A stretch of 17,801 nucleotides of DNA from JBBKXP01 sp038323615 (GCA_038323615.1 JBBQHC010000059.1:1-17801); one strand, 5' to 3'; positions 7,446 through 13,843 are shown, counted from the stretch's first letter. Made by a program: numbers and translations. The notes: generated from the sequence alone by a model not told the origin.

Positions 7446-8487
7446 TTTGTCGCCCCCCGGAAAATTGCCGCTGCGCCTGATCGATCAGAACCGAGATGAT
7501 GATCACCACGCCGACGCTGATAAACTGCCAGAACGGGGCCACATTCACAAAGACCAACCCATACTGAATGACCGCAATCACAAAGGCCCCGGCCACGGTG
7601 CCATAGATTGTGCCCGAGCCACCAAAAAGGCTCGCCCCGCCGATAACCACGGCGGCCACCGAATCAAGCAACAGCGGCTCCCCTGCCTGCGCCGCACCGG
7701 CGCTGAACCGCGCAGCATACAAAACCCCCGCAAGGCCCGCGCACATCCCCGACAGGATATAGAGCCGCAGAAGGTGCCATTTGAGATTGATACCGGCCCG
7801 CCGTGCGGCCTGCGCGTTGGCGCCGATGGCATAGTTGTGCTGGCCGAATTTGGTCTGCCGCAGCAGATAATGCATGATCACCACGAACACTGCGGTGACC
7901 ATGATGATATACGGCACGCCATAGAACCTGCCGTTGCCCAAGGTCGCAAAAACCTCGTTCCTGACCGGAACCGTGGTGCCGCCCGCCAAAAGAAATGCCA
8001 CGCCGCGCGCCACACCAAACATGCCCAGCGTTCCGATGAAGGGCGGAACCTTGAGAACAGCGACCAAAAAGCCGTTTACAAAACCCGGAATGGCCGCGAC
8101 CAGCACCGCGACGATGCCGCCGAACAGCACCGCAAGACCAAACCCAAGGCCCGGCGTCGCCCAGTTGACGACATGCGCCGCAACCACCGCCGCAAGCCCC
8201 ATGATAAAGCCCATCGACAGATCGATGCCGCCGGAAATGATCACAAAGGTCTGCCCGGTCGCCAGCAGTAACGGCGCCACCGCGAAAATCGCGATGGATT
8301 GGATGTTGAACGGGTTGAAAACAAACGTGCCCCCGAAAGACATCCGCGACCAGATTTCAAACCCGAGGATCAGAAAACCGAGAAACAGCCAGGCCCGCAG
8401 GTCGGCGATCCTTTGCATGGTGGTGCGCGCCTTGTCGGCGTGGTCTGCCGGTGGCGCGACATGCTTTGGGGCGGGTGAGGATGTCAT
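7438..8487 (-). CDS. Sugar ABC transporter permease (CUT2/RbsC type)
   Basis: 349 residues from the ATG at 8487. After a hydrophilic N-terminus of about 30 residues there are roughly eight to ten hydrophobic membrane segments. The family features include the GQTFVIISGGIDLSMG segment and the cytoplasmic stretch FGQHNYAIGANAQAARRAGI, the coupling region typical of branched-chain/ribose-type permeases (BPD_transp_2). A single permease gene suggests a homodimer in the inner membrane. A longer frame to 8547 is open but lacks a ribosome site and would begin inside the hairpin-bearing gap, so I prefer 8487, with AGGA about 14 bases upstream; this start is moderately supported. Its stop overlaps the ATPase start. 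Imported sugar is a monosaccharide or polyol by family. Confidence 0.92.
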   Translation of the reverse strand: MTSSPAPKHVAPPADHADKARTTMQRIADLRAWLFLGFLILGFEIWSRMSFGGTFVFNPFNIQSIAIFAVAPLLLATGQTFVIISGGIDLSMGFIMGLAAVVAAHVVNWATPGLGFGLAVLFGGIVAVLVAAIPGFVNGFLVAVLKVPPFIGTLGMFGVARGVAFLLAGGTTVPVRNEVFATLGNGRFYGVPYIIMVTAVFVVIMHYLLRQTKFGQHNYAIGANAQAARRAGINLKWHLLRLYILSGMCAGLAGVLYAARFSAGAAQAGEPLLLDSVAAVVIGGASLFGGSGTIYGTVAGAFVIAVIQYGLVFVNVAPFWQFISVGVVIIISVLIDQAQRQFSGGRQIE

Positions 8488-8551
8488 CTGCGGCCATATC
8501 CTGTGTTCAGGGCGCTGACGGCCCCCTGCGAGGCCGCCAGTTTTCATGCAG

Positions 8552-8570
8552 GCCGGTCAGACCGACCGGC
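8552..8570 (-). other. Intercistronic hairpin between binding protein and permease genes
   Basis: A perfect 7-bp inverted repeat, GCCGGTC with GACCGGC and a 5-base loop, sits 12 bases after the stop of the binding-protein gene. On the transcribed strand no T-run follows, so it is not a classical terminator. In many ABC operons such a stem protects the upstream mRNA end or partly terminates, giving more binding protein than membrane components. Structure is seen; the role is inference. Confidence 0.5.
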
Positions 8571-8582
8571 TTTGCGTCACGA

Positions 8583-9566
8583 TCACTCGGCGTAGATATA
8601 TTTGGCGATTTCCGGGTTATCGACGTTCGACGCGTCCATGACGGTAAACCCTGTGCCGATGCTGACCGGGATCGAATTGCCGGTCAGATGGGCATAGGCC
8701 GACACGACGCCGAAATAGCCGATTTCAGCCGGATGCTGCGCGATCGCCACGTCGACAAGGCCGGTTTTGATGTTGTCGACGATCGATCCGGGGGCGTCAA
8801 AGGCGACGACCTTGATGTTGCCGGTCTGACCCGCCTGTTGCACCCCGTTGCCCGCGCCCAGCGCCGAGAAGAGGTTGGCGCCGAACACGCCCTTGAGGTC
8901 GGAGTCGCGGGCAAACACGCCCTGTAATTGCGACGCGGCCTTGTTGGCATCATTGTCGTTGAACTGGGTTTCCAGAACGGTGACATCGGGGAAATTCTCG
9001 GAGATCTCGGCCTTAAAGCCCGCCTCGCGCTGGTCGGTGGTGGAAATGCCCGGCTTGACGTTGGACACATAGACCTTGCCTGCGCCGCCAATCGCCGTAG
9101 CAAGTGCCCTTGCCGCCATCCGGCCACCCAAAACGTTATCGGACGCGATATAGGCCAGCGGGAAATCCGCATCGCCCGCCCCGGTCTGATAGATGCCGGT
9201 GCCAATAAACGTGTCCACGGTAATGACCGGGATGCCGGCGTCATTCGCTTTGCGCAGCGGCTCGATCAGCTGGACCGTATCGGTCGGCGCGATCAGGATG
9301 GCGCTCGGGGCACGCGCGATCACGGCGTCCAGCACCGGCACCTGGGTGACCGGGTTAAAGTCTGGCGCGCCCTGAAACACCAGCTCCACACCCAAAGCAT
9401 CGGCTGCGGCCTGCGCGCCCTTGCGCATGGTGATATAAAAGGCGTCCGTGGTCAGACCCGGAATCAGCGCGATGGTGAATTTCTGATCCTGTGCGGTGGC
9501 CATAGTGGCCATGCCAGCGGTCAGTGGCAGCATGGCAGCCGCGCCCAGAAAATTACGACGATCCAT
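8583..9566 (-). CDS. Sugar ABC transporter substrate-binding protein with Tat-type signal
   Basis: 327 residues. The N-terminus MDRRNFLGAAAMLPL has adjacent arginines followed by x-F-L and a moderately hydrophobic stretch, ending in an AxA site near residue 25 (ATA/QD). This looks like a twin-arginine export signal. The rest is a two-lobe periplasmic binding protein of the ribose/allose type (Peripla_BP_4), starting KFTIALIPGLTTDAFY with the hinge-crossing pattern. It should capture a monosaccharide or polyol in the periplasm and deliver it to the permease. The start at 9566 has a strong GGGAGGA site. A sigma70-like promoter and two hairpins lie in the 166-base leader region. The ligand cannot be told from sequence. 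Confidence 0.92.
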   Translation of the reverse strand: MDRRNFLGAAAMLPLTAGMATMATAQDQKFTIALIPGLTTDAFYITMRKGAQAAADALGVELVFQGAPDFNPVTQVPVLDAVIARAPSAILIAPTDTVQLIEPLRKANDAGIPVITVDTFIGTGIYQTGAGDADFPLAYIASDNVLGGRMAARALATAIGGAGKVYVSNVKPGISTTDQREAGFKAEISENFPDVTVLETQFNDNDANKAASQLQGVFARDSDLKGVFGANLFSALGAGNGVQQAGQTGNIKVVAFDAPGSIVDNIKTGLVDVAIAQHPAEIGYFGVVSAYAHLTGNSIPVSIGTGFTVMDASNVDNPEIAKYIYAE

Positions 9567-9589
9567 TATTCATTCCTCCCTGAATGCCC

Positions 9590-9616
9590 GGAAGCGCACC
9601 CCGGTCGGGGTGTTCC
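9590..9616 (-). promoter_or_regulatory. 5' leader hairpin ahead of binding-protein ribosome site
   Basis: CACCCC and GGGGTG (9597-9602 with 9607-9612) form a 6-bp GC-rich stem with a 4-base loop, extended by GGAA/TTCC (9590-9593 with 9613-9616) across a 3-base bulge. It lies a few bases upstream of the GGGAGGA ribosome site of the binding-protein gene. A second small palindrome, GCCCG-TCA-CGGGC, is at 9630-9642. They may control translation or protect the mRNA. No known riboswitch class is recognised. Confidence 0.45.
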
Positions 9617-9658
9617 GGCTTGCTGTGTTGCCCGTCACGGGCGGTTCCAGCCAGGTTG

Positions 9659-9687
9659 ATAACACGCCTCGAGTGACCCAGCGTCAA
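9659..9687 (-). promoter_or_regulatory. Sigma70-type promoter of the sugar operon
   Basis: On the - strand, TTGACG (9687-9682, one mismatch to the -35 consensus) is followed after exactly 17 bases by TGTTAT (9664-9659, four of six to the -10 consensus). Transcription would begin near 9652 and give a leader of about 85 bases before the binding-protein ATG. Location immediately downstream of the proposed operator copy supports it. Confidence 0.6.
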
Positions 9688-9706
9688 GAGCAATTTTTTG
9701 CTGCAA
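9688..9706 (-). promoter_or_regulatory. Candidate SorC operator, transporter-side copy
   Basis: Read on the - strand this is TTGCA, nine bases, TGCTC. It abuts the -35 box of the transporter promoter. It differs at only two half-site positions from the perfect TTGCA-N9-TGCAA at 10709-10727 in the other control region of the locus. A nested palindrome AGCAA-N4-TTGCT (9689-9702) is also present. Binding by the local SorC-family regulator is inference. Confidence 0.45.
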
Positions 9707-9732
9707 GTATTCTCTTTAGGGTTGCCGGATGG

Positions 9733-10641
9733 TCAGTCTGCGGTTCCAAGTGCATCCAGAAGTGACTCGGCGGTGCGGGTATCGGTGATCAGCGATGTCA
9801 CCAGTTTGGCCCGCGCCGCCGCCAAAATTGACGGCACCTTGGCATCGCCGATCGCAAGGCCGATCACCAGTTTTGTTGCCCGTAATTGCGCCGCCGAGAC
9901 GGCAATCATCCGGCCCTCGCCGCGCCAGTTCAGGATCTGGCCATCCACCGAAAGATAGTGGCGCACCACATCGCCCACAGCAGGTTCAAGTTCGGTTTCC
10001 AGCCGTGCCTGCGGGGTGCCGGACGACGTTTCCAATCCGTAAGGCTGCCCGATCCCGACAACCGCAGCGTCGATCCGATCCCAAAGCGCGACCGAATTCT
10101 GCACCGAGGAATCAGCAAGGAAAAGATCCAGCACCTCGGCGTCGGGCAGGTAAGGCGCGTGGATGAAATGGGGCACCCCGCCGGTTGCTTCGGCGGCGCG
10201 GCGCGATAGCTCGTTGCTTTGAAAATGTTGCGCGTGCTGCTGCATGCCCCCCGTCGATGGCACCACCAAAACGCCCGGCATCGGTGGCAGTCCGGCCTCG
10301 ATCACCGCAGAAACGGTGCGGCCCCAGCCGATCATCAAGACGCTTCCAGCCCGCAAATCGGCCGCGATCAGCATCCGCGCCAAAGGCGCCGCCAGCGCGG
10401 ATAACGCGCCGCTGACCGGGGCATCCACCACTTCGACCTGTGACAGACCCAACTTGCGCGCCAGTTCAGCCCCCAGCGCGTCGGGTGTAAAAACATCGCG
10501 CACCTCGATCCGCACGATACCTTCGGCGCGCGCCCGCTGAAGCAGGCGCGAGATGGTGGCCGTCGACAGACCAAGCTGTTTGGCAATCTGAACCTGGCTG
10601 AGGTCGCCGATGTAATGCATCTTGGCAACCGTATGCAGCAT
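9733..10641 (-). CDS. SorC-family sugar-binding transcriptional regulator
   Basis: 302 residues. A DNA-binding helix-turn-helix covers about residues 13-36 (DLSQVQIAKQLGLSTATISR). It is followed by the larger SorC effector-binding domain, related to sugar-phosphate isomerases, which includes the segment VPSTGGMQQ and the late stretch SVDGQILNW. Such proteins bind a phosphorylated sugar and control transport and catabolic operons. The ATG at 10641 gives an N-terminus slightly shorter than usual; no ATG, GTG or TTG codon was found in frame for the next several dozen codons upstream. It is divergent from the aldolase gene and upstream of the binding-protein gene on the same strand, so it is the natural regulator of both operons. 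Effector identity is unknown; a ketohexose phosphate is plausible. Confidence 0.9.
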   Translation of the reverse strand: MLHTVAKMHYIGDLSQVQIAKQLGLSTATISRLLQRARAEGIVRIEVRDVFTPDALGAELARKLGLSQVEVVDAPVSGALSALAAPLARMLIAADLRAGSVLMIGWGRTVSAVIEAGLPPMPGVLVVPSTGGMQQHAQHFQSNELSRRAAEATGGVPHFIHAPYLPDAEVLDLFLADSSVQNSVALWDRIDAAVVGIGQPYGLETSSGTPQARLETELEPAVGDVVRHYLSVDGQILNWRGEGRMIAVSAAQLRATKLVIGLAIGDAKVPSILAAARAKLVTSLITDTRTAESLLDALGTAD

Positions 10642-10708
10642 CGCCCGGCCATCGCCGACGATCGTGCCATCGCCTGTTTCGACAAAGGGTGTTCTGGAAA
10701 CTGGCAGG

Positions 10709-10727
10709 TTGCAATTCCTTTCTGCAA
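10709..10727 (+). promoter_or_regulatory. Candidate SorC operator, aldolase/regulator-side copy
   Basis: A perfect inverted repeat TTGCA-N9-TGCAA lies in the 192-base divergent gap between the regulator (start 10641, - strand) and the aldolase (start 10834, + strand). A near-identical copy lies before the transporter promoter. TTGCAA at 10709-10714 with TTACTT at 10732-10737 (17-base spacer) could be a weak overlapping promoter for the aldolase operon, but that promoter call is poor. Confidence 0.45.
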
Positions 10728-10833
10728 GGTGTTACTTACGACCTCAGGACGCTTATCCAGCAATATGCGCCATCAGGCAACTGGCAAGAGACCAAAGAAT
10801 CCGCGACGCGGACTATTTTTCGGAGTGATCGAT

Positions 10834-11733
10834 ATGGCCGCCATGACAACCGCAGAACGCCGTGGCTATCAGCAGATCTGCCGGGACGACGGGGCGATGA
10901 TGGTGATCGCCTGTGATCAGCGCGGCGGGATGCGGGCGGTGCTGGCAAAGACCCCCGAAGAACAGGCAAAGATCAGCAACGATGTCTTGGGCCTGACCAA
11001 GATGGACATCACCGCCCATCTGGCTCGCCACGCCGGCTGTGTTCTGGTTGACCCGCTTTGCGCCGTGCCGGGGCTGGTGGATCAGGGCGTATTGCACCGC
11101 ACTACGGGGTTATTGATCGGGCTCGACGCGTCGGGATTTGATCTGACGCCCGAAGGTTATCGGGTGTCGAACATGGTGCCGGGAATCACTGCCCGCCGGG
11201 TCCGCGAACTGGGCGGCACGGGCGCCAAGATCATGATTTACCTGTGCGCGGACGTGCCGGGCGCGAACACCGCCAACATGGCCACCCTTGCCGCGGTGAT
11301 TGCAGATTTCGCCGCCGAAGACCTGTTGCTGGTGGTCGAGTTTCTGACCTATGCCTTGCCCGGCGAAACCCCGGACGCCTATGCCGCCAAGATACCCGAC
11401 CTGATCGAGGGCGGTGCAAAGCTGTGTCTTGATGCGGGGTCAAAGGTGCTCAAGATTCCTTATCCCGGAACCCCCGAAACCTGCGCCAATATCACCGCCA
11501 TGTGCGGCGACGTGCCTTGGGCGGTTTTGTCGGCAGGGGTGGATCATGCGACTTTTCTGGATCAGGTCGAAACCACGATGGCCAACGGCGCATCAGGTGT
11601 GATTGCCGGGCGGTCGTTGTGGAAAGACTGCATTTCGCTGGACCGGGCGGTGACAAAGCAGCGGCTGGAGACGATTGCCGTGCCGCGCCTGCGTGAAATT
11701 CAGGCGGTGATAGAACGGCACTTCAAAGGCTAG
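10834..11733 (+). CDS. Class I aldolase of the LacD/YihT (DeoC/LacD) family
   Basis: 299 residues, a TIM-barrel Schiff-base aldolase. The N-terminal block IACDQRGGMRAV (25-36) matches the DQR motif of LacD and YihT. The Schiff-base lysine is probably Lys207 in SKVLKIPYPG. The late block PWAVLSAGVDHATF (228-241) and ASGVIAGRSLW (253-263) match the substrate phosphate-binding end. LacD splits tagatose 1,6-bisphosphate, and also other ketohexose 1,6-bisphosphates, into dihydroxyacetone phosphate and glyceraldehyde 3-phosphate; YihT splits 6-deoxy-6-sulfofructose 1-phosphate. A sulfo-sugar role is not supported by the neighbours. GGAG eight bases before the ATG at 10834 fixes the start; the frame opening at 10615 is a shadow. 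The ROK fusion gene starts about 18 bases after its stop. Confidence 0.88.
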   Translation: MAAMTTAERRGYQQICRDDGAMMVIACDQRGGMRAVLAKTPEEQAKISNDVLGLTKMDITAHLARHAGCVLVDPLCAVPGLVDQGVLHRTTGLLIGLDASGFDLTPEGYRVSNMVPGITARRVRELGGTGAKIMIYLCADVPGANTANMATLAAVIADFAAEDLLLVVEFLTYALPGETPDAYAAKIPDLIEGGAKLCLDAGSKVLKIPYPGTPETCANITAMCGDVPWAVLSAGVDHATFLDQVETTMANGASGVIAGRSLWKDCISLDRAVTKQRLETIAVPRLREIQAVIERHFKG

Positions 11734-11751
11734 AGTTTGGGGGCGCAGGTC

Positions 11752-13164
11752 ATGGTAGCGGCCATCGGCATCGACATTGGCGGCACCCATCTGCGCGCAG
11801 CTCGCGTATCGAACGGCGTGATCGAGGCCCGCGCTATCGCCCCCAGTTCGCACGACCCGCGGCAGGTGATCGCACGGGTCCTGGATCTGGTGGCGCAGGT
11901 ACGCGGCCCAGACGTCGTGACCTTGGGCATTGGTGTGCCGGGGCAAGTCCATGCCAAAGACCGGCGCGTGCTGTCGGGGGGCTATGTCAACCTCGCGGGC
12001 GTTGACCTTGCCGCTGAAATCGAAGCGGCAACCGGCCTTGCCGTCAGCATCGAAAACGACGCCACAATGGCAATGCTGGGCGAAGTGGCACATGGCGCGG
12101 CCAAAGGGTTCACCAACGTGGTGATGCTGACCATCGGCACCGGGATCGGCGGCGCTATTCTTGACGGTGGCCGGGTCTTGCGTGGTAGTGGCGCGGCAGG
12201 GCAGTTGGGCCATATGTGTATAGACCCGCACGGCAGGCCCTGTGTCTGCGGCCGTATCGGCTGTGTGGAAACCGTCAGTTCTGGCACCGCCTTTGGCGTC
12301 CACCTTGCCGAAGCGGGCCTGCTACCGGACACCCGCGCCGAGGCTTTGCTGTTGCGCAGCGATGATGCCGCGCGTGGCGTGATTGCGGCATGGGCGACGC
12401 CTTTGCGCGCCGCAATCGACAGCCTGATCGCCACCTGCAACCCCGATTGCGTGGTGATCGGCGGCGGTGCCGGAGCCGCCGCCTATGCCGCCCTGACAAC
12501 CGTGCCTGCACACGGGACGTGGTACAACGCACCCGTTGTGGCAGCGACCTTGGGCGACGATGCCGGCGTCATCGGGGCCGCCACGACAGCTCTTGCAGCG
12601 CGGTCCGGTAAGCGCATGGTCATGGTGAACGGCGTCCCCGCCTCGGGGAAATCGACGGTGGCACGTGCGCTCGCGGATGCGACGGGCTGGCCGGTCCTGA
12701 CGCTGGACACGATCAAAAACCCCTTTCTCTCAGTTCTTCCCCCCGGTGACCGCTTGTTCAACCGCACCCTTGGTCAGGCCAGCTATGCTGCGATTTTCGA
12801 TCTGATCGCCGATGCGCCGCCAGGCAGTGCCATTATCGTCGATGCGTGGTTTGGTTTTCAGCCGCGCGAGGTGTTAGAGCAGGGCCTTGCCACTGCCGGG
12901 GTCACCGAGCTTGCCGAAATCTGGTGCTACGCCCCGCCCGACGTTATCGGCGCCCGTTATGCAACCCGGTCAGTCCTGCGCCCCAAGGGCCACCCCGGTG
13001 CGGACTACGTGCCCGAGCTGATCGCGCTCGCGCAAAATGCGGCACCCACTGGTCTTGCACCGTGTCATGATGTCGATACCACGCAGCCCTTAAACCTGTC
13101 TGCTCTGACCCAATGGCTTCAGGGCGGTTGGGTCAGGACGCCGCAACGCCCCGGCCGGGTCTGA
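11752..13164 (+). CDS. Fusion of ROK-family sugar kinase with C-terminal P-loop kinase domain
   Basis: 470 residues in two parts. Residues 1-285 are a ROK kinase: ATP-phosphate motif GIDIGGTH (6-13), catalytic Asp103 in ENDA, phosphate motif TIGTGIGGA (127-135), and the zinc motif CVCGRIGC (164-171) with His154. The usual ExGH sugar-binding motif reads QLGH (151-154), so its Glu is a Gln. Residues 287-465 form a separate P-loop domain with Walker A GVPASGKST (294-302) and a following LDTI strand, resembling gluconate/shikimate-type kinases or zeta/Cpt-type phosphotransferases. The ATG at 11752 was preferred to a TTG at 11737 because the ROK fold starts at MVAAIGIDIGGT and AGG lies upstream. 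It follows the aldolase gene closely. Predicted role is sugar phosphorylation; the second domain's substrate is unknown. Confidence 0.85.
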   Translation: MVAAIGIDIGGTHLRAARVSNGVIEARAIAPSSHDPRQVIARVLDLVAQVRGPDVVTLGIGVPGQVHAKDRRVLSGGYVNLAGVDLAAEIEAATGLAVSIENDATMAMLGEVAHGAAKGFTNVVMLTIGTGIGGAILDGGRVLRGSGAAGQLGHMCIDPHGRPCVCGRIGCVETVSSGTAFGVHLAEAGLLPDTRAEALLLRSDDAARGVIAAWATPLRAAIDSLIATCNPDCVVIGGGAGAAAYAALTTVPAHGTWYNAPVVAATLGDDAGVIGAATTALAARSGKRMVMVNGVPASGKSTVARALADATGWPVLTLDTIKNPFLSVLPPGDRLFNRTLGQASYAAIFDLIADAPPGSAIIVDAWFGFQPREVLEQGLATAGVTELAEIWCYAPPDVIGARYATRSVLRPKGHPGADYVPELIALAQNAAPTGLAPCHDVDTTQPLNLSALTQWLQGGWVRTPQRPGRV

Positions 13165-13389
13165 CAGATTGTCAGGACGGTTTTGCAACGGGTGTTCTGA
13201 GGCCGTGACGCGGGCCAGAAAAGCGAGATCGCCCGTTAGCATCCGGGCCGTCGGCACTATGATCACGACAGCTGAACCCACCAGAGCATAAAGACCGAAC
13301 GCAAGCCAAAGTGATGCCCCGAGTAAAAGCGCGACAACGGATACCAACGCGCCGGCAAATGAACCGACCAGAACATAACCAACAATCAT
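13090..13389 (-). CDS. Small two-helix membrane protein, unknown function
   Basis: 99 residues from the ATG at 13389, which has a very strong site, GAGGAGG, seven bases upstream; this decides the start over the in-frame codon at 13419. Two hydrophobic segments, about residues 3-25 and 28-47, suggest a hairpin in the inner membrane with a hydrophilic C-terminal tail of about 50 residues. No enzyme motif is visible. Its last 75 bases overlap the 3' end of the ROK fusion gene on the opposite strand. It resembles short conserved hypothetical membrane proteins seen in Rhodobacteraceae, but I do not recognise a named family. Confidence 0.75.
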   Translation of the reverse strand: MIVGYVLVGSFAGALVSVVALLLGASLWLAFGLYALVGSAVVIIVPTARMLTGDLAFLARVTASEHPLQNRPDNLSDPAGALRRPDPTALKPLGQSRQV

Positions 13390-13460
13390 CCGAAAACCTC
13401 CTCTGTTACGATCATCCAAGCAAACAACCCAGCGGCGAACAACACGATTGCAGGTTATTC

Positions 13461-13479
13461 CTTGGTCTGCTCTTGGTCT
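13461..13479 (+). repeat. 11-bp-period direct repeat (CTTGGTCT x2)
   Basis: CTTGGTCT occurs at 13461-13468 and again at 13472-13479, one helical turn apart. A possible -10 element CTATCT lies at 13492-13497, about the distance at which PhoB-type activators bind upstream of a -10 box. The bases do not match the CTGTCAT half-site, so only spacing supports a regulatory reading. Confidence 0.4.
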
Positions 13480-13510
13480 TATCGTTTCAAGCTATCTGGA
13501 GGGTTAAAAT

Positions 13511-13528
13511 GTGAAGATTCAGTGAAGA
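13511..13528 (-). repeat. 11-bp-period direct repeat (GTGAAGA x2; TCTTCAC on the - strand)
   Basis: GTGAAGA is at 13511-13517 and 13522-13528. On the - strand this reads TCTTCAC, four bases, TCTTCAC, so the core TCAC recurs exactly 11 bases apart, as in Pho boxes (CTGTCAT/C repeated with 4-base spacing). It is a degenerate match and points leftward. A Pho-box role is a hypothesis only. Confidence 0.4.
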
Positions 13529-13843
13529 ATAATTCAACCTATCAGCGAAATTATCGCATGCACATGATCGCGCCTGCCGCACCGATGAAACGACTATCCG
13601 CCGACCGCGTCAGGTCTGGCAGGGCCTCTGGCAGGTCGCCTGACCAACGCCAGCAGAGATCCACGTTTACGCTATCGCATTGCCTTGGGCGGTAGACGAA
13701 ATCGAAGCACTGATCGAAACGCAGAGTCAGCCACCTCGCATCTTATTCGCACATTGCCGATTTGTAATCTTCGTGAGAAGCATGCGCAGCAGCCTGCATC
13801 TATGTCTGATCGTGCAATCAGGCTTTTGGAAGGTCATCCAGTT

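Larger units (their letters stand above)
13390..13843. promoter_or_regulatory. Non-coding control region with short direct repeats between divergent genes
   Basis: No convincing gene lies in these 454 bases, and the part from about 13440 to 13560 is visibly richer in A+T than the surroundings. It must hold promoters for the small membrane protein (leftward) and the plcP-like operon (rightward). Two direct repeats with an 11-base period are present: CTTGGTCT at 13461 and 13472, and GTGAAGA at 13511 and 13522. A 9-bp repeat TCTGGCAGG occurs at 13615 and 13627. A short inverted repeat CTGAT/ATCAG (13806-13821) precedes the plcP ribosome site. TTAAAAT at 13504-13510 could belong to a promoter. 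A mini frame ATGTGA at 13509 encodes nothing. Confidence 0.5.

Noticed and set aside
8487..8547. Longer N-terminus for the permease starting at 8547.
   Set aside because: There is no ribosome site, and the start would lie next to the intercistronic hairpin; residues upstream of MTSSPAPK look non-conserved in character. ATG 8487 preferred, with moderate certainty.
9689..9702. AGCAA-N4-TTGCT as a terminator of the regulator gene.
   Set aside because: The stem is only 5 A/T-rich pairs and no T-run follows on the transcribed strand; an operator reading is better.
10834..13164. Sulfoquinovose (sulfo-EMP) pathway because of the YihT-like aldolase.
   Set aside because: No sulfoquinovosidase, SQ isomerase or sulfolactaldehyde reductase/dehydrogenase-like gene is recognisable nearby; GatZ and the tagatose-kinase-like PfkB point to hexose phosphates instead.
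13553..13695. Possible short + strand gene in the plcP upstream gap.
   Set aside because: No ribosome site, and a composition rich in Arg/Ser/Gln without any recognisable pattern.
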